Part shown: positions 10,194-21,558 of the stretch, in pieces
Position numbering within the stretch: the stretch's first letter is position 1
Layout: the number at the start of each line of letters is the position of its first letter
Assembly: GCF_018294505.1 (NCBI RefSeq)
Contig: NC_057802.1
Span: forward strand, 309,339,137 to 309,403,136
DNA: 64,000 nucleotides
Source of the DNA: Triticum aestivum
Lineage: Eukaryota > Streptophyta > Magnoliopsida > Poales > Poaceae
Direction of reading: 5' to 3'
The notes under the pieces: generated by a model
What the model was told of the DNA's origin: nothing
The model's input: the letters and a program-made list of their open reading frames with translations, nothing else
The model's database searches: none
Translations under genes and position numbers: made by a program

Positions 10194-11720
10194 CTACTTC
10201 TTGAGAAAAATGTCATAATGAAAACAATCGCATACAGAAAAAAGCGGAGAAACACATGAAATTTACAACTTGCCATGCTCTGGACGATAAAAATTGCCAT
10301 GCTATATTAAATGCAGCTGCCATCAACTAATTTATGAACTATAAAATTACCATGGCTGGAAAAGAGTTGCCATAAGAATAGACATAGGAATCACCAATTT
10401 TTTTCATCTACTATGGACATTGCTATAAATAACATTTAATGGGGACATGCTAGCTCTAGAAGTAGACATAAAATACCATGGGGACAATGTCAAAAACAAC
10501 AAATTTGGCATAGGAATAGACTTGTTGGAAAAAGTTTAACACAAGTCCAAAATCACCATATATGTCAAAATGGCCATGCTCTAAATAATCAAAATGCCAT
10601 GCTGCCTAAATTAAAATTGCTATGGTCTACTTATAAAATGCCATGGTCTAATTATTAAAATTGACATGCTCAAGAGAAATAAAAATGTCATGCTACCTAA
10701 TTGAATATGCCATGGTCTACTTAATAAAAATGCCATTGTCTGATTACTAAAATTTCCATGGTCACTAAAAAATTACCGTAGTATACTTAATAAAAATTGC
10801 CATGAACTAAAGAATAAAAATACCATGCTACGTAAATTGAAACTACCATGGTCTACTTAGTAAAAATGCCAAGTAATAAATACTAAAAAGCTAAAGTACC
10901 TATAATACAATTGCACATGGAAAGGCTAGCAAACAAAATGTTCTCTATGAAATATCATGCTCTAAAGAATAAAAAAAATGATTTTGCATGCTGCTAAGGT
11001 AGAAAAATTACATTTTCTCTTAAATGCAAAGAAAAAATGCCATGATGTTTTTTTGATAGAAAATAAATAAAAATGCCATGACAAAAAGTTTTGTATATTC
11101 CATGGCATTTTTATTGAACTCAACATGACAAATTTTAAAAAATGCCATGTTAAGTTCAGTCAAAATGCCATGCAACACACAGGAGAAGTGCCATGATATA
11201 GTATATTAAAACCAAATTTAGGGAAAATATTTAATTTGTCCTGCTCATTGGAAAAAATGCAGCGCAAAAACTTAAGAACGTCACAAAAACATGGCAATTT
11301 AGCCATGCCAACTATGCAAGAACAAATTTTATGTTTATAAGAGCATTTCCATGTCAACGCCAGATTTACGAGGGTACATTGTTTTTTGCCGAAAAGAACT
11401 AGAACAAAAATAGATTGTAAAGTTGCCACGTGTAAGCACCGACAAAATGCCATGGTGAGTGCTTAAAAAACTGAATTTTCACTACCTATAGTTCAAAATT
11501 ATGGCATGTTGTAGTCAAAAAAAGTCACTAAAGATGCACTAAAAATAGTGTATACTCATACTGAAAATGCCATGTTCAATGAAAAAAATACAATGGCACT
11601 ATGTTCAATGAGTTGACATGACTATATTTGAGTTTCCATCGCAAACATGTCACTTTTACAGGAAAAAATGCCATGTACCCACGCCAAAAATTCTGTAAAA
11701 ATGCCATTGTACTATATGAA
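10194..11720. repeat. AT-rich dispersed array of AAAATGCCATG-like motifs
   Basis: The core TGCCATG, or variants such as TACCATGG and TGTCATG, recurs several dozen times at irregular 15-40 base spacing. It is usually preceded by AAAA and often followed by GTCTACTTAATAAAAA or CTACCTAAATTGA. Both strands are represented (for example CATGGCATTTTTATT near 11100). The spacing is too irregular for a simple tandem satellite. No gene or terminal repeat is visible. It may be part of a larger uncharacterised transposon. Confidence 0.6.
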
Positions 11721-13010
11721 ACAAGTATATGATACCTCGCGTATTGCAGCGGAATATGATATTTCAGTAATATTTGGTTGTACGAAAGATCTCGATTACT
11801 AATATATGAAAAACTAAAAGTAAATATTACATGTTGTATTGGATTATTGTATAGTTGAAAATATTTACTGAATATAGGTAGTACAATCCCATGTGCACAT
11901 TGGATGAGGTGAGATGTGTACATGGCTTATGTGTACATGTTGAAATAAATAGAAATTTGTCAAAATCAACTAATAATGAAAAATAATTCTAATGCATGTT
12001 GTTGTAGGCCTTTGATAATGTGGCAATGCGTGCATGTTAAGATACCAAAGGTAATGGGGATGAACTATTTAGGTATATATATGACACTACAATTTTCCAT
12101 GACAATAAAAATGTTTTTGGTGCACACCACCTTGGCTCAAAAAGTTATTTTATAATAAAATCCCCTAGAAAACTGCCATATCATCTTAATTAGTACCACG
12201 TCTTAATCATTTAAGTTGCCACACACACATCCCAATGAATTTGACATTATCTTATGAATTGTATGAAGTAGACAATCAGATATATGTGTGGCTAAGAATG
12301 TGAAATTCATCTCTAGAATTCAACATGGATGGACTAGGCTCATACCCGCATCATGAGGTCGCTCAAGGTGGGGATGCGGGTGCGCCGATAATTAGCTCGC
12401 CTTGATTTTCCCATCTCCGGAACTGCTCAACCCTGATGAGGACGAAGACGACCTAATAGAGGGTGCATCGGCACGGACTAGCCTATGACACTCTCGTGGA
12501 GATGGCGTCATCGGGCGAGGGCCTTCCACGACGACGGAGAAAGCTGCCTCGGCCCCAGCATCGGGGGGGGGGGGGGGGGGGGGCTCGTCACTGTCCGGGT
12601 TTGCCACCAGCATTGTGTGTCACGACCTCACGGAGGTCGAGCATGAAAATGATCGCTGACATCACTGAGATGCGGCAAGGAGTAGCTCCCCTAGTTGGGC
12701 GCAAAATCCGGTGGTGTTCGGCAACACAGGCGTTGGGCACGTCCGCATCGCAGTTGCCGAAATCTTCTCTCTCTGCTATGCTCCGCTCTCACTCTCCATG
12801 GGTCAAACAAGGGGAATGGAGATAGCGAGTGGGGGGCACCGGTGTTGAATGGAGTGGGCGCGGACGCGTTCGCGGCGAGCACGTCTCAGCGAACGTGTCG
12901 ACTTTCTCATGTGAAAATCTACAGTGCTTTAGGATTCATGTTTTTGATCCAATGGTTGTCAAGGTAGTTCGCCGGGATTTTCTTTTGTTATTTTACCGAG
13001 AAAACTATTT
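11721..13010. other. Unassigned sequence including a GC-rich island and a (G)21 tract
   Basis: 11721-12360 is AT-rich without a gene. 12361-12900 is GC-rich with overlapping short frames but no recognisable domain; it includes an unbroken run of 21 G at 12563-12583, a likely sequencing or polymorphism hot spot. I cannot assign it. Confidence 0.3.
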
Positions 13011-13385
13011 CTAAGGGTCCGACCCCTTTATTGAGAGTTGTACATGTACAAAGGGATAAAAATCTTTACTGTCGAAGGGAAGTTGGTCGATGTACTCTCG
13101 ATAAACTCCAACGAAATAACGCAGAAGCAAGACGTAGCGTTTTATCTACTCTGGAGAGACCGAACCTGGGTAAATCTGATGTCATTGTTACCATCACACC
13201 AAGTAGCCTAGCTTAATATACCCTACTGAGGAATCTGCCAGGTTAGCTCTGACGATATGTATATCCCCATTGCAACGCTCGTACAGTTAGCTAGTATCTA
13301 AGCAAAAATGCTGATTGAGAAATAATTAATCATTTGCAATCAACTAAGAAATACTATGACGGGCCAAAGACTGACATGTTTCCCT

Positions 13386-13681
13386 CTAACATTTTTTGTT
13401 CTGAAAACACCTCCACTTATTAAGGAGACAACCATCCGATCTATTATGAAAACTAAATTTAGCAATCTCGTGAGCCATCATATTGGCTTGACGCTTAATC
13501 CTCAGAAGTTTAAAAATATGGAGAAGCTTAGAAATGCTCAATACTTCCTTCTTAAGATCAACAAGAGGGGATTTGTCAAGATTTTCATTTGAAAGGAAAG
13601 AAGCCACAAATGCATAGTCAGTCTTTAAAATAATAGGCGAGTGAAAAGTGATACCAATATAGAGACCAACAATAGATGGCC
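13386..13681 (-). pseudogene. RNase H-like (RVT_3 type) domain remnant
   Basis: The minus-strand frame gives PIILKTDYAFVASFLS, an internal helix, then IKRQANMMAHEIAKFS. This is the usual pattern of the plant reverse-transcriptase-like RNase H domain (ExDc..v, then R..N..AH.lAk). Only the C-terminal half is present. The frame is cut at 13682 by the Harbinger element 13685-14725, so the gene or LINE-derived sequence was older than that insertion. No upstream half is recognisable beyond 14728. Confidence 0.6.
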
Positions 13682-13684
13682 TAA

Positions 13685-14725
13685 GGCATCTCCAACGGTG
13701 ACCCGCAAATTTTCTCCCGCGTCTGATTGGGGAGGGGGAGGGGCGAGTCCGGGGACACGGATGCGGGAGGCTGCCATCGAACCGTAGTTGCATACATCCG
13801 GTCTTTCTCATTTTTTAAGTCCGCATGATCAAATAACCGCATACATAGGGTACAGACGTTTAAATAGCCGCATGCAACCGTTGTTCAAATTTTAAAAAGT
13901 TTAAATATTACATCCCAACATTGTTTTCCCCTTTAACCGCCCACTGATGCTCAGTCATATCTTTCTTCAGCTGCTCATGAGTTGGTTGATGCCGAATTTG
14001 TTGATGCATTTGAATAAACTCTTCAAATGTGGCCGGATTCTGGTCTGGAAATTGGATAGGATCACCCATGTTCTCAAATTCTAGAGCTACGACAGCATCC
14101 TCATCCTCGACGATCATGTTGTGCATGACCACACAATATGTCATGACCGCCTGCATCATCGTCGTCTCATCGGAGTACTCCTCCTCGTACGGCGAGCCGT
14201 CGGACGACTCAACATATTGCTCGTATATGTACTCCAAATCAGAATCCATTGCTAGGAAGAAGAAGGGAAAACTGTTTTTTAGCTCCGACGATTCATCGAA
14301 CAGTTGCCGGGCATGGTGAGTATAACAGTAGCGGATGGTACATGACGGGGCGGTCGGAGGAAAGGGGTTGAACGACGACGGAGGAGAAGCGGGATGGAGC
14401 CCTTCTGAAGTGCTGGAGGTGACGAAGACGTAGAGTTCCAACAGGGGTGTAGCGTGGCGACCGGGGTGGTGGAGCGACGACGAAGACAAAAGAGAAACAA
14501 GGAAGGAGAGAAAATGGGGAGGATGGAGGCTCGGGGTCCGGGAATGGTTTTGGGTGGTGTTCGGACTCCCGCAAAGCTCTCCCGCGTTTGTCTCCGGTTA
14601 GCGCGAGAAAACGCGTCCAGACATCCCCGCCGACCAATACAGACCCGCGTTGGATGGCTTCGACGGTCCAGATAGCGCGGTCCAGACTAATGCAGACAGT
14701 TTGTGGGTCCGCCTTCAAGATACCC
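13685..14725 (-). mobile_element. PIF/Harbinger element, internally deleted, TAA target duplication
   Basis: GGCATCTCCAACGGTGACCC starts at 13685. The right end, read on the minus strand, is GGGTATCTTGAAGGCGGACCC, an imperfect inverted repeat of it. TAA flanks both sides (13682-13684 and 14726-14728). The interior holds a shortened Harbinger transposase gene on the minus strand, preceded by a GC-rich leader. Confidence 0.75.
13908..14249 (-). pseudogene. Harbinger transposase, deletion derivative (both ends joined, catalytic core missing)
   Basis: The ATG at 14249 (MDSDLEYIYEQY) begins an acidic N-terminus that runs, after about 35 residues (DETTMMQAVM), straight into CVVMHNMIVEDED, the C-terminal end of the DDE_4/HARBI1-like nuclease. 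A tail with a Q/H-rich stretch (FIQMHQQIRHQP) follows, and the frame stops after 113 residues. A full transposase of this type is about 350-400 residues, so most of the DDE domain has been removed by an in-frame deletion. The frame stays open upstream of 14249, but that part is low-complexity leader-like sequence. It cannot be catalytic; whether it is translated is unknown. Confidence 0.75.
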
Positions 14726-14728
14726 TAA

Positions 14729-15528
14729 GCACCGCTTCATCTACATTGGAGCATCGTCCAATAAACCTACGACGAGATGACTACGTCACACGAAGAATTC
14801 CTCGCAACGACCATACACTTGATATAAATATAAGGCGCACGTGTCGTACCGTATATTTGCTTTTACAACAAAACTTTGAAGAACATCTTATTCATAATTA
14901 CAGAATGTCAACTGTCGGAAAATGCTTCTAAAAAGTTTTAAAATTTGTTTCACGCAATAATTGATAATTGTTGGCCGAAGAATAGACCTTGGAGTGCCTT
15001 GCATGTAAATCAATAGACGGCCGAGTATTGTATTTGCAGGTGTAGGTGCGAGATCGAGCGCATTAATTACTTGTGTTGGACTTCTTTTTGATACGAAATT
15101 GCTCTGCATACGATGCTTTTTCGTCGGACACCTGTACGACCAGACAGTAAAACTTGTTGCATGTTGTGGCCCACAAACTGAATTGTCTTGGGCTGTCTCT
15201 AATCGTATGAGCGTGGGATGAGAATTCATCGTACGTATAGCAGGGTTGTTTTGGATACCCAAACTGCGTGGCTCATCGTTGGAAATCTTATCATTCCTAG
15301 TCACCAACAGCGCATCTTGACACACGAGCTACAGACACCTCTCCTACCTGGCATCATTATGGACAAGTCGATGGGTAATGTCGTAATGATCAGCATGTTC
15401 TCGATAAGAGACGATTTCCCGTTTTTGTAGCTGCGATACCAATGCATATCATCGTAACATTTTAGACCGCCATTCCGCATCATCCATGACGACTCGACTG
15501 GGTCAATAGTCAGGCACTATTCCGCATC
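14729..15528. other. Unassigned sequence between two Harbinger elements
   Basis: Host or older repeat sequence separating two TWA-flanked insertions. A minus-strand frame covers 14888-15325 but has no recognisable motif. It may be the older locus that also contained the RNase H-like remnant at 13386-13681. Confidence 0.3.
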
Positions 15529-15778
15529 TTAAGAGCAACTCTAGCAAACCCTTTAAAACGCGGAATTGAGTTCGCTCATTACCTCAGATACGGGCTGAAA
15601 ACATTCGCGAAAGAATAGAAACCGAAACTATACCTCTAAATTTTGAAATTAGGACTTTGTGGGAGAAATAGAACGACTTCATAGTTCTTGATCATAATAC
15701 ATACTTCATACACAGACTAAATTTAACTAATAGATAGGAGGAGAGGCGGCCACCGCAACCCTACAGCCAAAAATTGGC

Positions 15779-16339
15779 TCACCGGAGCCATTCGAGTACG
15801 GTGGCGACGCTGCGACAGCGGACTTCAGTCGTCGTCGGAGTCGGGGACGAGGTCGATGTACATGCTTCTTGGTTGTCGACGAACTCCTTCTCCTCTGTGA
15901 GCCAGTGCTCGAGGAGGACGTCGTCGAGCTCGGTTGCCCGTCGACGGCGCTCCTCCGCCTCCTCCTCCTCCCGCGTACTATGCGCGACGATGGCACGCTC
16001 GAAGATGTCCGCCTCCGCTAGGGGGAGGAAGTCCTTCGGCCAGATGACACCACTGCTCGGCCGCACCGGCCCCGCCTCGAACTCCCGCTTCAGCGCGCGG
16101 AGGGACGGGAGCTCCTCCGGCTCCCTTTTCACCGGCATGAGGAGCGGCGTACCACGGGAACTCGACCCCCCGGCGGAGGAGCTGCCGGCGGCGGAGGTCG
16201 TACTCCTCCGTCTCGCAACGGCGGCGACTGTAGGCCGCAGTTGGTGTACTTCTTCGCCGTCCGCTATGACACACCGTTGTCGCTCGGGGTCGTCGCTACC
16301 GCCGGATCTGCGGTCGGAGCTCCACACCCCGCGCCACAT
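15779..16339 (-). CDS. Hypothetical acidic/E-R-rich protein carried by the Harbinger-like element
   Basis: A 186-residue minus-strand frame from ATG 16339 (MWRGVWSSDRR). It shows a serine/glycine linker (SAAGSSSAGGSSSRG), MPVKREPEELPSLRALKREF, then WPKDFLPLAEADIF and a charged helix (STREEEEAEERRRRATELD) ending in LLEHWLTEEKEFVD. VKREPEE recalls the VKxEP pattern of the gene in the element at 8449-10190, so both may come from the same gene family carried by Harbinger elements. A GTAAGT-like donor lies just upstream (about 16370), so the true start may be in an earlier exon. No enzyme domain is recognised. The frame is open, but expression is unproven. Confidence 0.5.
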   Translation of the reverse strand: MWRGVWSSDRRSGGSDDPERQRCVIADGEEVHQLRPTVAAVARRRSTTSAAGSSSAGGSSSRGTPLLMPVKREPEELPSLRALKREFEAGPVRPSSGVIWPKDFLPLAEADIFERAIVAHSTREEEEAEERRRRATELDDVLLEHWLTEEKEFVDNQEACTSTSSPTPTTTEVRCRSVATVLEWLR

Positions 16340-16468
16340 GGTGGCTAGCGGCGGCGGATTTGACTTACCGACGGCGAGAAATGGGGGAGGGGATTGGGGA
16401 ATCGCGACGGTGGAGGGATAGGGTTTCGACCCGTATTGGCGCCGCGAAACCGTAGATATACCACGTGC

Positions 16469-16482
16469 GGGGGGGGGGGGGG
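16469..16482 (+). repeat. (G)14 homopolymer inside the Harbinger-like element
   Basis: Uninterrupted G run near the right end of the element. Such runs are also seen at 12563-12583 (21 G) and 53143-53155 (13 G). Confidence 0.9.
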
Positions 16483-16642
16483 TTTGCGGGCCACCGTATT
16501 AACTTTTACGGGCCGGAGGACTTTACAGGCTCTGTTCCGGCCCTTACGGGCTCTGGTCTGGGCAAAAAAACGGCCGAGTCCGTATAATCACCAGAATTTT
16601 ACAGTTTCGTGTGTTTTAAGGGGTCTACTAGAGTTGCTCTTA

Positions 16643-17344
16643 CATTCTTAAGAAGTTGGTCCCAATTCTCTTAAAATGTAAAGTGTCCACCTCAGCATCC
16701 CATCAGCATTCTCTTAGTGACTTACAAATGGACCGACCACTACATCAATCCTGCCACTTAAGCATTCAGCTAATGGCTAAGGGACCCTCCTTCTCGACCC
16801 ACAAAATTGGAAGCGGACCTTCACTTCCTGGCGTCGGAATCCCTCCTAATAAGCTGTCCGTTCGGTCTTCCGTCCCCTCATCTATCTCTCCCCAATGACA
16901 CAATCCCCACGCGGCGTAAGACACATTAGAATACAGCCCCCTCTAGGGTTTGCGACCATGGTGGGGTAGGACTGGCTGCTACGGCTGCGATGGCAGGAAC
17001 GCAAGATGATTGATCTGGAGGGGTTGGATGAAACTTCATGCAGAAGGGCTCAACATACTTGATGGCAAGCCAGAGCCGCAATTCAGCTCCGAAGACTTCA
17101 TGGTCCTCCTCCCTCCGCGCCTTCCTCCAACCATGCTTAGGCTTGGCCCGTTTTGACATGATCCGGTGCTGATCTAGGGTTTCTGCCCCTGTTAGGAGTA
17201 CATCCAAGCCACAGTGAGTTGATACGCCCGCTCCTCTCGCTAACACGCACATGTTTATTGTGTGTCCATATTATCCACTATTTTTTGTGTGTGTACCAGT
17301 GCTGCTGGTTTTCAGGTCCAATGGAAGAAGGCAATATGATTGTG
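16643..17344. other. Unassigned sequence
   Basis: No recognised gene or repeat end. A minus-strand frame at 16926-17252 has no known motif. The segment lies between the Harbinger-like element and the oligo-T end of a LINE. Confidence 0.3.
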
Positions 17345-18118
17345 TTTTTTTCCTGAATACGCTCCGAGGCGTATCATTCCATTGATAGAAGAGGGTAGAA
17401 TACAGAGTTAGTTCCCGTATTTTCATGCATAGAGAGGCGACATTAGGGAAACCCTTGAGCCGGAGAAAGGGGGTTGCTCAACCCCAAATTACATAAGTCA
17501 GGCTACAGTAATGATCCTATCAAGTCCCTTTGCGCCAGCCCGAGCCCAGCGCTTGGCCTCGGCCTTGATCGCGTCTAGCAGCTCGCAGTCAAGGGTTGAA
17601 CGCCATCGAAGATAATGACGTTCCTATGCTTCCAGATGGCCCAAGCGGTGATGATGGCGAGCGAGGCAAAACCCTTACGAAAGTGGGAAGGGGCCGCGAT
17701 GGTATTGTCTAACCACCAGTCGAAGAACTCCATCGTGCCATCTGGCGGCAAGATTGGCAGTCGGCACCAAGAGAGGACCTCATTCCAGGTGATGTGAGAG
17801 AAGATGTAACCAACCAAGATGTGGTGAAGCGTTTCATCCTCCTGGGAGCACAGTCCATAGGCAGGCGAGTGTTGCAAGCCTCTGCGCGCCAACCGATCAG
17901 CGATCCAACAGCGATTCTGTGAAGCATGCCATAAAAGAACTTGACATTGAGTGGTGCCCAGCTCCGCCAGATAAGCTGCCAGAACAGCGCCGTGGTGGAG
18001 CCAAAGAATAGGGCTGAGTAGCAGGAGCTAGCAATGTAGGTGCCCTTCGAAGACCAGCGCCAGGTTAGGGTGTCTGGTGTGGGTGAGAGAGAGACTTATT
18101 GGATGCGGCGCCAAAGGT
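17345..18118 (-). mobile_element. LINE (L1-type) 3' part, split by the Angela element; rest at 45340-45491
   Basis: An oligo-T run at 17345-17352 is the poly(A) tail of a minus-strand element. Upstream on that strand, frames encode WAPLNVKFFYGMLHR, then a zinc-binding reverse-transcriptase C-terminal segment (zf-RVT) with SQEDETLHHIL and ITAWAIWKHRNVIIFDG. The protein reading is broken between about 17890 and 17927. At 18118 it runs into the Angela target site, and the text resumes after 45339, where minus-strand sequence leads into the LTWRW-type region of the same ORF2. The 5' end is not seen because another LTR begins at 45492. Confidence 0.75.
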
Positions 18119-19363
18119 CAATGTGAAGGAAATATGCCCTAGAGGCAATAATAAAGTTGTTATTTTATATTTCCTTATTCATGCTAGAATTGTATTGATC
18201 GGAAACTTAAATACATGTGTGAATACATAAACAAATAGCATGTCCCTAGTAAGCCTCTACTAGACTAGCTCGTTGACCAAAGATGCTGAAGGTTTCGTAA
18301 CCATAGACATGTGTTGTAACTTGATAATGGGATCACATCATTAGGAGAATGAGGTGATGGACAAGACCCATCCGTTAGCTTAGCATATTGATCGTTCAAT
18401 TTATTGCTATTGCTTTCTTAATGTCAAATACATATTCCTTCGACTATGAGATTATGCAACTCCCGGATGCCGGAGGAATACCTTGTGTTATCAAACGTCA
18501 CAACGTAATTGGATGATCATAAAGATGCTCTACAGGTATCTCCAAAGGTGTTTGTTGAGTTGGCATAGATCAAGATTAGGATTTGTCACTCCGAGTATCG
18601 GAGAGGTATCTCTGGGCCCTCTCGGTAATACACATCATAAGAAGCCTTGCAAGCAAAGTGACTAAGAAGTTAGTTGCAGGATGATGTATTATGGAACGAG
18701 TAAAGAGACTTGCTGGTAACGAGATTGAACTAGGTATGAAGATACCGACAATAGAATCTCGGGCAAGTAACATACCGATGGACAAAGGGGATTACGTATG
18801 TTGTCATAAGGTTTGATCGATAAAGATCTTTGTAGAATATGTAGGAGCCAATATGGGCATCTAGGTTCCGCTATTGGTTATTAACCAGAGAGGTATCTCG
18901 GTCATGTCTACATAGTTCTCGAACTTGTAGGGTCCGCATGTTTAACGTTCGTTGACGATATAGTGTTATGAGTTATATGGATTTGGTGACCGAATGTTGT
19001 TCGGAGTACCAGATGAGATCACAGACATGAAGAGGAGCTTCGGAATGGTCCAAAGGTAAAGATAGATATATAGTACGATGATATTCGGACACCTGAAGAG
19101 TTTCGGAGGGCACCGGGTAGTCATCGGATCGCTGGAAGGGGTTCCGGACACCCCCGGTAGGTGTATGGGCCAAAGGGGGGAACAAACCAGCCCACAAAGG
19201 GGCTGGTGCGCCCCTCCCCTGGCCGGCTGGCCCTAGGGGTAGGAAAGGGGAGGGGTGGCCCCTTCTGCCTTTCTCTCCTCATGTGAGAGAGGAAAGGGGG
19301 GCGCCACCCTCCCGTGCCTTCCTCCCGCACCTATACATGGCAGGGGGCGCGGCTTGGGGCAGG

Positions 19364-21107
19364 TGAAGGAAATATGCCCTAGAGGAAATAATAAAGTTTT
19401 TATTTTATATTTCCTTATATCATGATAAATGTTTATTATTCATGCTAGAATTGTATTAACCGGAAACTTGATACATGTGTGGATACATAGACAAAACACC
19501 GTGTCCCTAGTAAGCCTCCACTAGACTAGCTCGTTAATCAAAGATGGTTTAGTTTCCTAACCATAGACATGTGTTGTCATTGGATGAACTGGATCACATC
19601 ATTAGGAGAATGATGTGATGGACAAGACCCATCCGTTAGCTTAGCATAATGATCGTTAAGTTTTATTGCTATTGCTTTCTTCATGACTTATACATATTCC
19701 TCTGACTATGAGATTATGCAACTCTCGAATACCGGAGGAACACTTGTGTGCTATCAAACGTCACAACGTAACTGGGTGATTATAAAGATGCTCTACAGGT
19801 GTCTCCGAAGATGTTTGTTGGGTTGGCATAGATCGAGATTAGGATTTGTCACTCCGAGTATTGGAGAGGTATCTCTGGGCCCTCTCGGTAATGCACATCA
19901 CTATAAGACTTGCAAGCAATGTGAATAATGAGTTTGTTGCGGGATGATGCATTACGGAACGAGTAAAGAGACATGCCGATAACGAGATTGAACTAGGTAT
20001 GAGGATACCGACGATCGAATTTCGGGCAAGTAACATACCAATGACAAAGGGAATGACATATGTTGTTATGCGGTTTGACTGATAAAGATCTTCGTAGAAT
20101 ATGTAGGAACCAATATGAGCATCCAGGTTCCGCTATTAGTTATTGATCGGATATGTGTCTCGGTCATGTCTACATAGTTTTCGAACCCGTCGGGTCCGCA
20201 CACTTAACGTTCGATGATGATTTGTATTATGAGTTATGTGTTTTGGTGAACGAAGTTTGTTCGGAGTCCCGTATGAGATCACGGACATGACGAGGAGTCT
20301 CGAAATGGTTGACAGGTAAAGATTCATATATTGGAAGGTTGTATTCGGACATCGGAATGGTTTCGAGTGATTCGGGTATTTTAGAGGAGTACCGAGGGGT
20401 TACCGGAACTCCTCGGGGAAGTGTTGGGCCAACATGGGCCTAAGGGAGAGAGAGGGAAGCCCACGAGGGTTAGCCGTGCGCCCCCCTCCTAGGGAGTCCG
20501 AATAGGACAAGGATGAGGGGGCGGCGCCCCCCTTCCGTTTCCCTCTCCCTCTCCTTCCTATCCCCTCCGGTGGAAGAAAGGAAAGGGGGGGGCGAATCCT
20601 ACTTGGACTAGGAGTCCAAGTAGGACTCCCCCCATGGCGCGCCCATGGCCGCCGGCCTCTCTCCCCCTCCTTTATATACGTGGGCAGGGGCACCCCAAAG
20701 GCACACCAAGAGTTCTCTTAGCCATGTGCGGTGCCCCCCTCCAGAGTTTACTCCTCCGGTCATAGCGTCGTAGTGCTTAGGCGAAGCCCTGCGCGGATCA
20801 CATCACCATCACCGTCACCACGCCATCGTGCTGACGGAACTCTCCCTCGACCCTCTACTGGATCAAGAGTTCGAGGGACGTCATCTAGCTGAACGTGTGC
20901 TGAACACGGAGGTGCCGTACGTTCGGTACTTGGATCGGTTGGATCGTGAAGACGTTCGACTACATCAACCGCGTTAATCTAATGCTTCCGCTTTCGGTCT
21001 ACGTGGGTACGTGGACACACTCTCCCCTCTCGTTGCTATGCATCTCCTAGATAGATCTTGCGTGATCGTAGGATTTTTTTTGAAATTGCATGCTACGTTC
21101 CCCGACA
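19364..21107 (+). mobile_element. Solo Angela-type LTR with perfect GCAGG target duplication
   Basis: It starts TGAAGGAAATATGCCC and ends CGTTCCCCGACA, 1744 bases, with GCAGG at 19359-19363 and 21108-21112. The uninterrupted site is seen in the sister LTR (near 44850), confirming the insertion. No internal region remains, as expected after LTR-LTR recombination. A TTTATATACG TATA-like element lies near 20672. Confidence 0.92.
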
Positions 21108-21558
21108 GCAGGACCCCAAGTGGGATTCAGCCCCACTTGGGGCGCCTCCTGGCTGCCTCCTCCCTCCCCCACCTATATATATGTGGGAGGGGGCGCCACA
21201 TATAACCACGACAATTGCTTAGCCGTGTGCGGCGCCCCCTCCACAGTTTAGTCCCTCGATCATATTTTCGTAGTGCTTAGGCGAAGCCCTGCGGAGATAG
21301 CTTCACTATCACCGTCACCACGCCGTCGTGCTGCCGAAACTCATCCACTACTTCGCCATCTTGCTGGATCAAGAAGGCGAGGACGTCATCGAGCCGAACG
21401 TGTGCTGAACACGGAGGTGCCGTACGTTCGGTTGGATTGCGAAGAAGTTCGACTACATCAACCGTGTTACTAAACGCTTCCGCTTACAGTCTACGGGGGT
21501 ACGTAGACACACTCTCCCCTTCGTTGCTATGCATCTCCATGGATAGATCTTGCGTGTG

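Larger units (their letters stand above)
15532..16639 (-). mobile_element. Harbinger-like non-autonomous element with TTA target duplication
   Basis: AGAGCAACTCTAGCAAACCC opens at 15532 and the opposite end closes with CTAGAGTTGCTC, giving about 25 bases of inverted repeat that continue through (C)CTTTAAAAC/GTTTTAAGG. TTA flanks both sides (15529-15531 and 16640-16642). The interior is GC-rich and carries a hypothetical gene on the minus strand. No transposase is present. Confidence 0.75.

Noticed and set aside
10194..11720. A CRISPR-like or satellite reading of the TGCCATG array
   Set aside because: Repeat length and spacing are irregular and the genome is a plant; it is neither a CRISPR array nor a simple tandem satellite.
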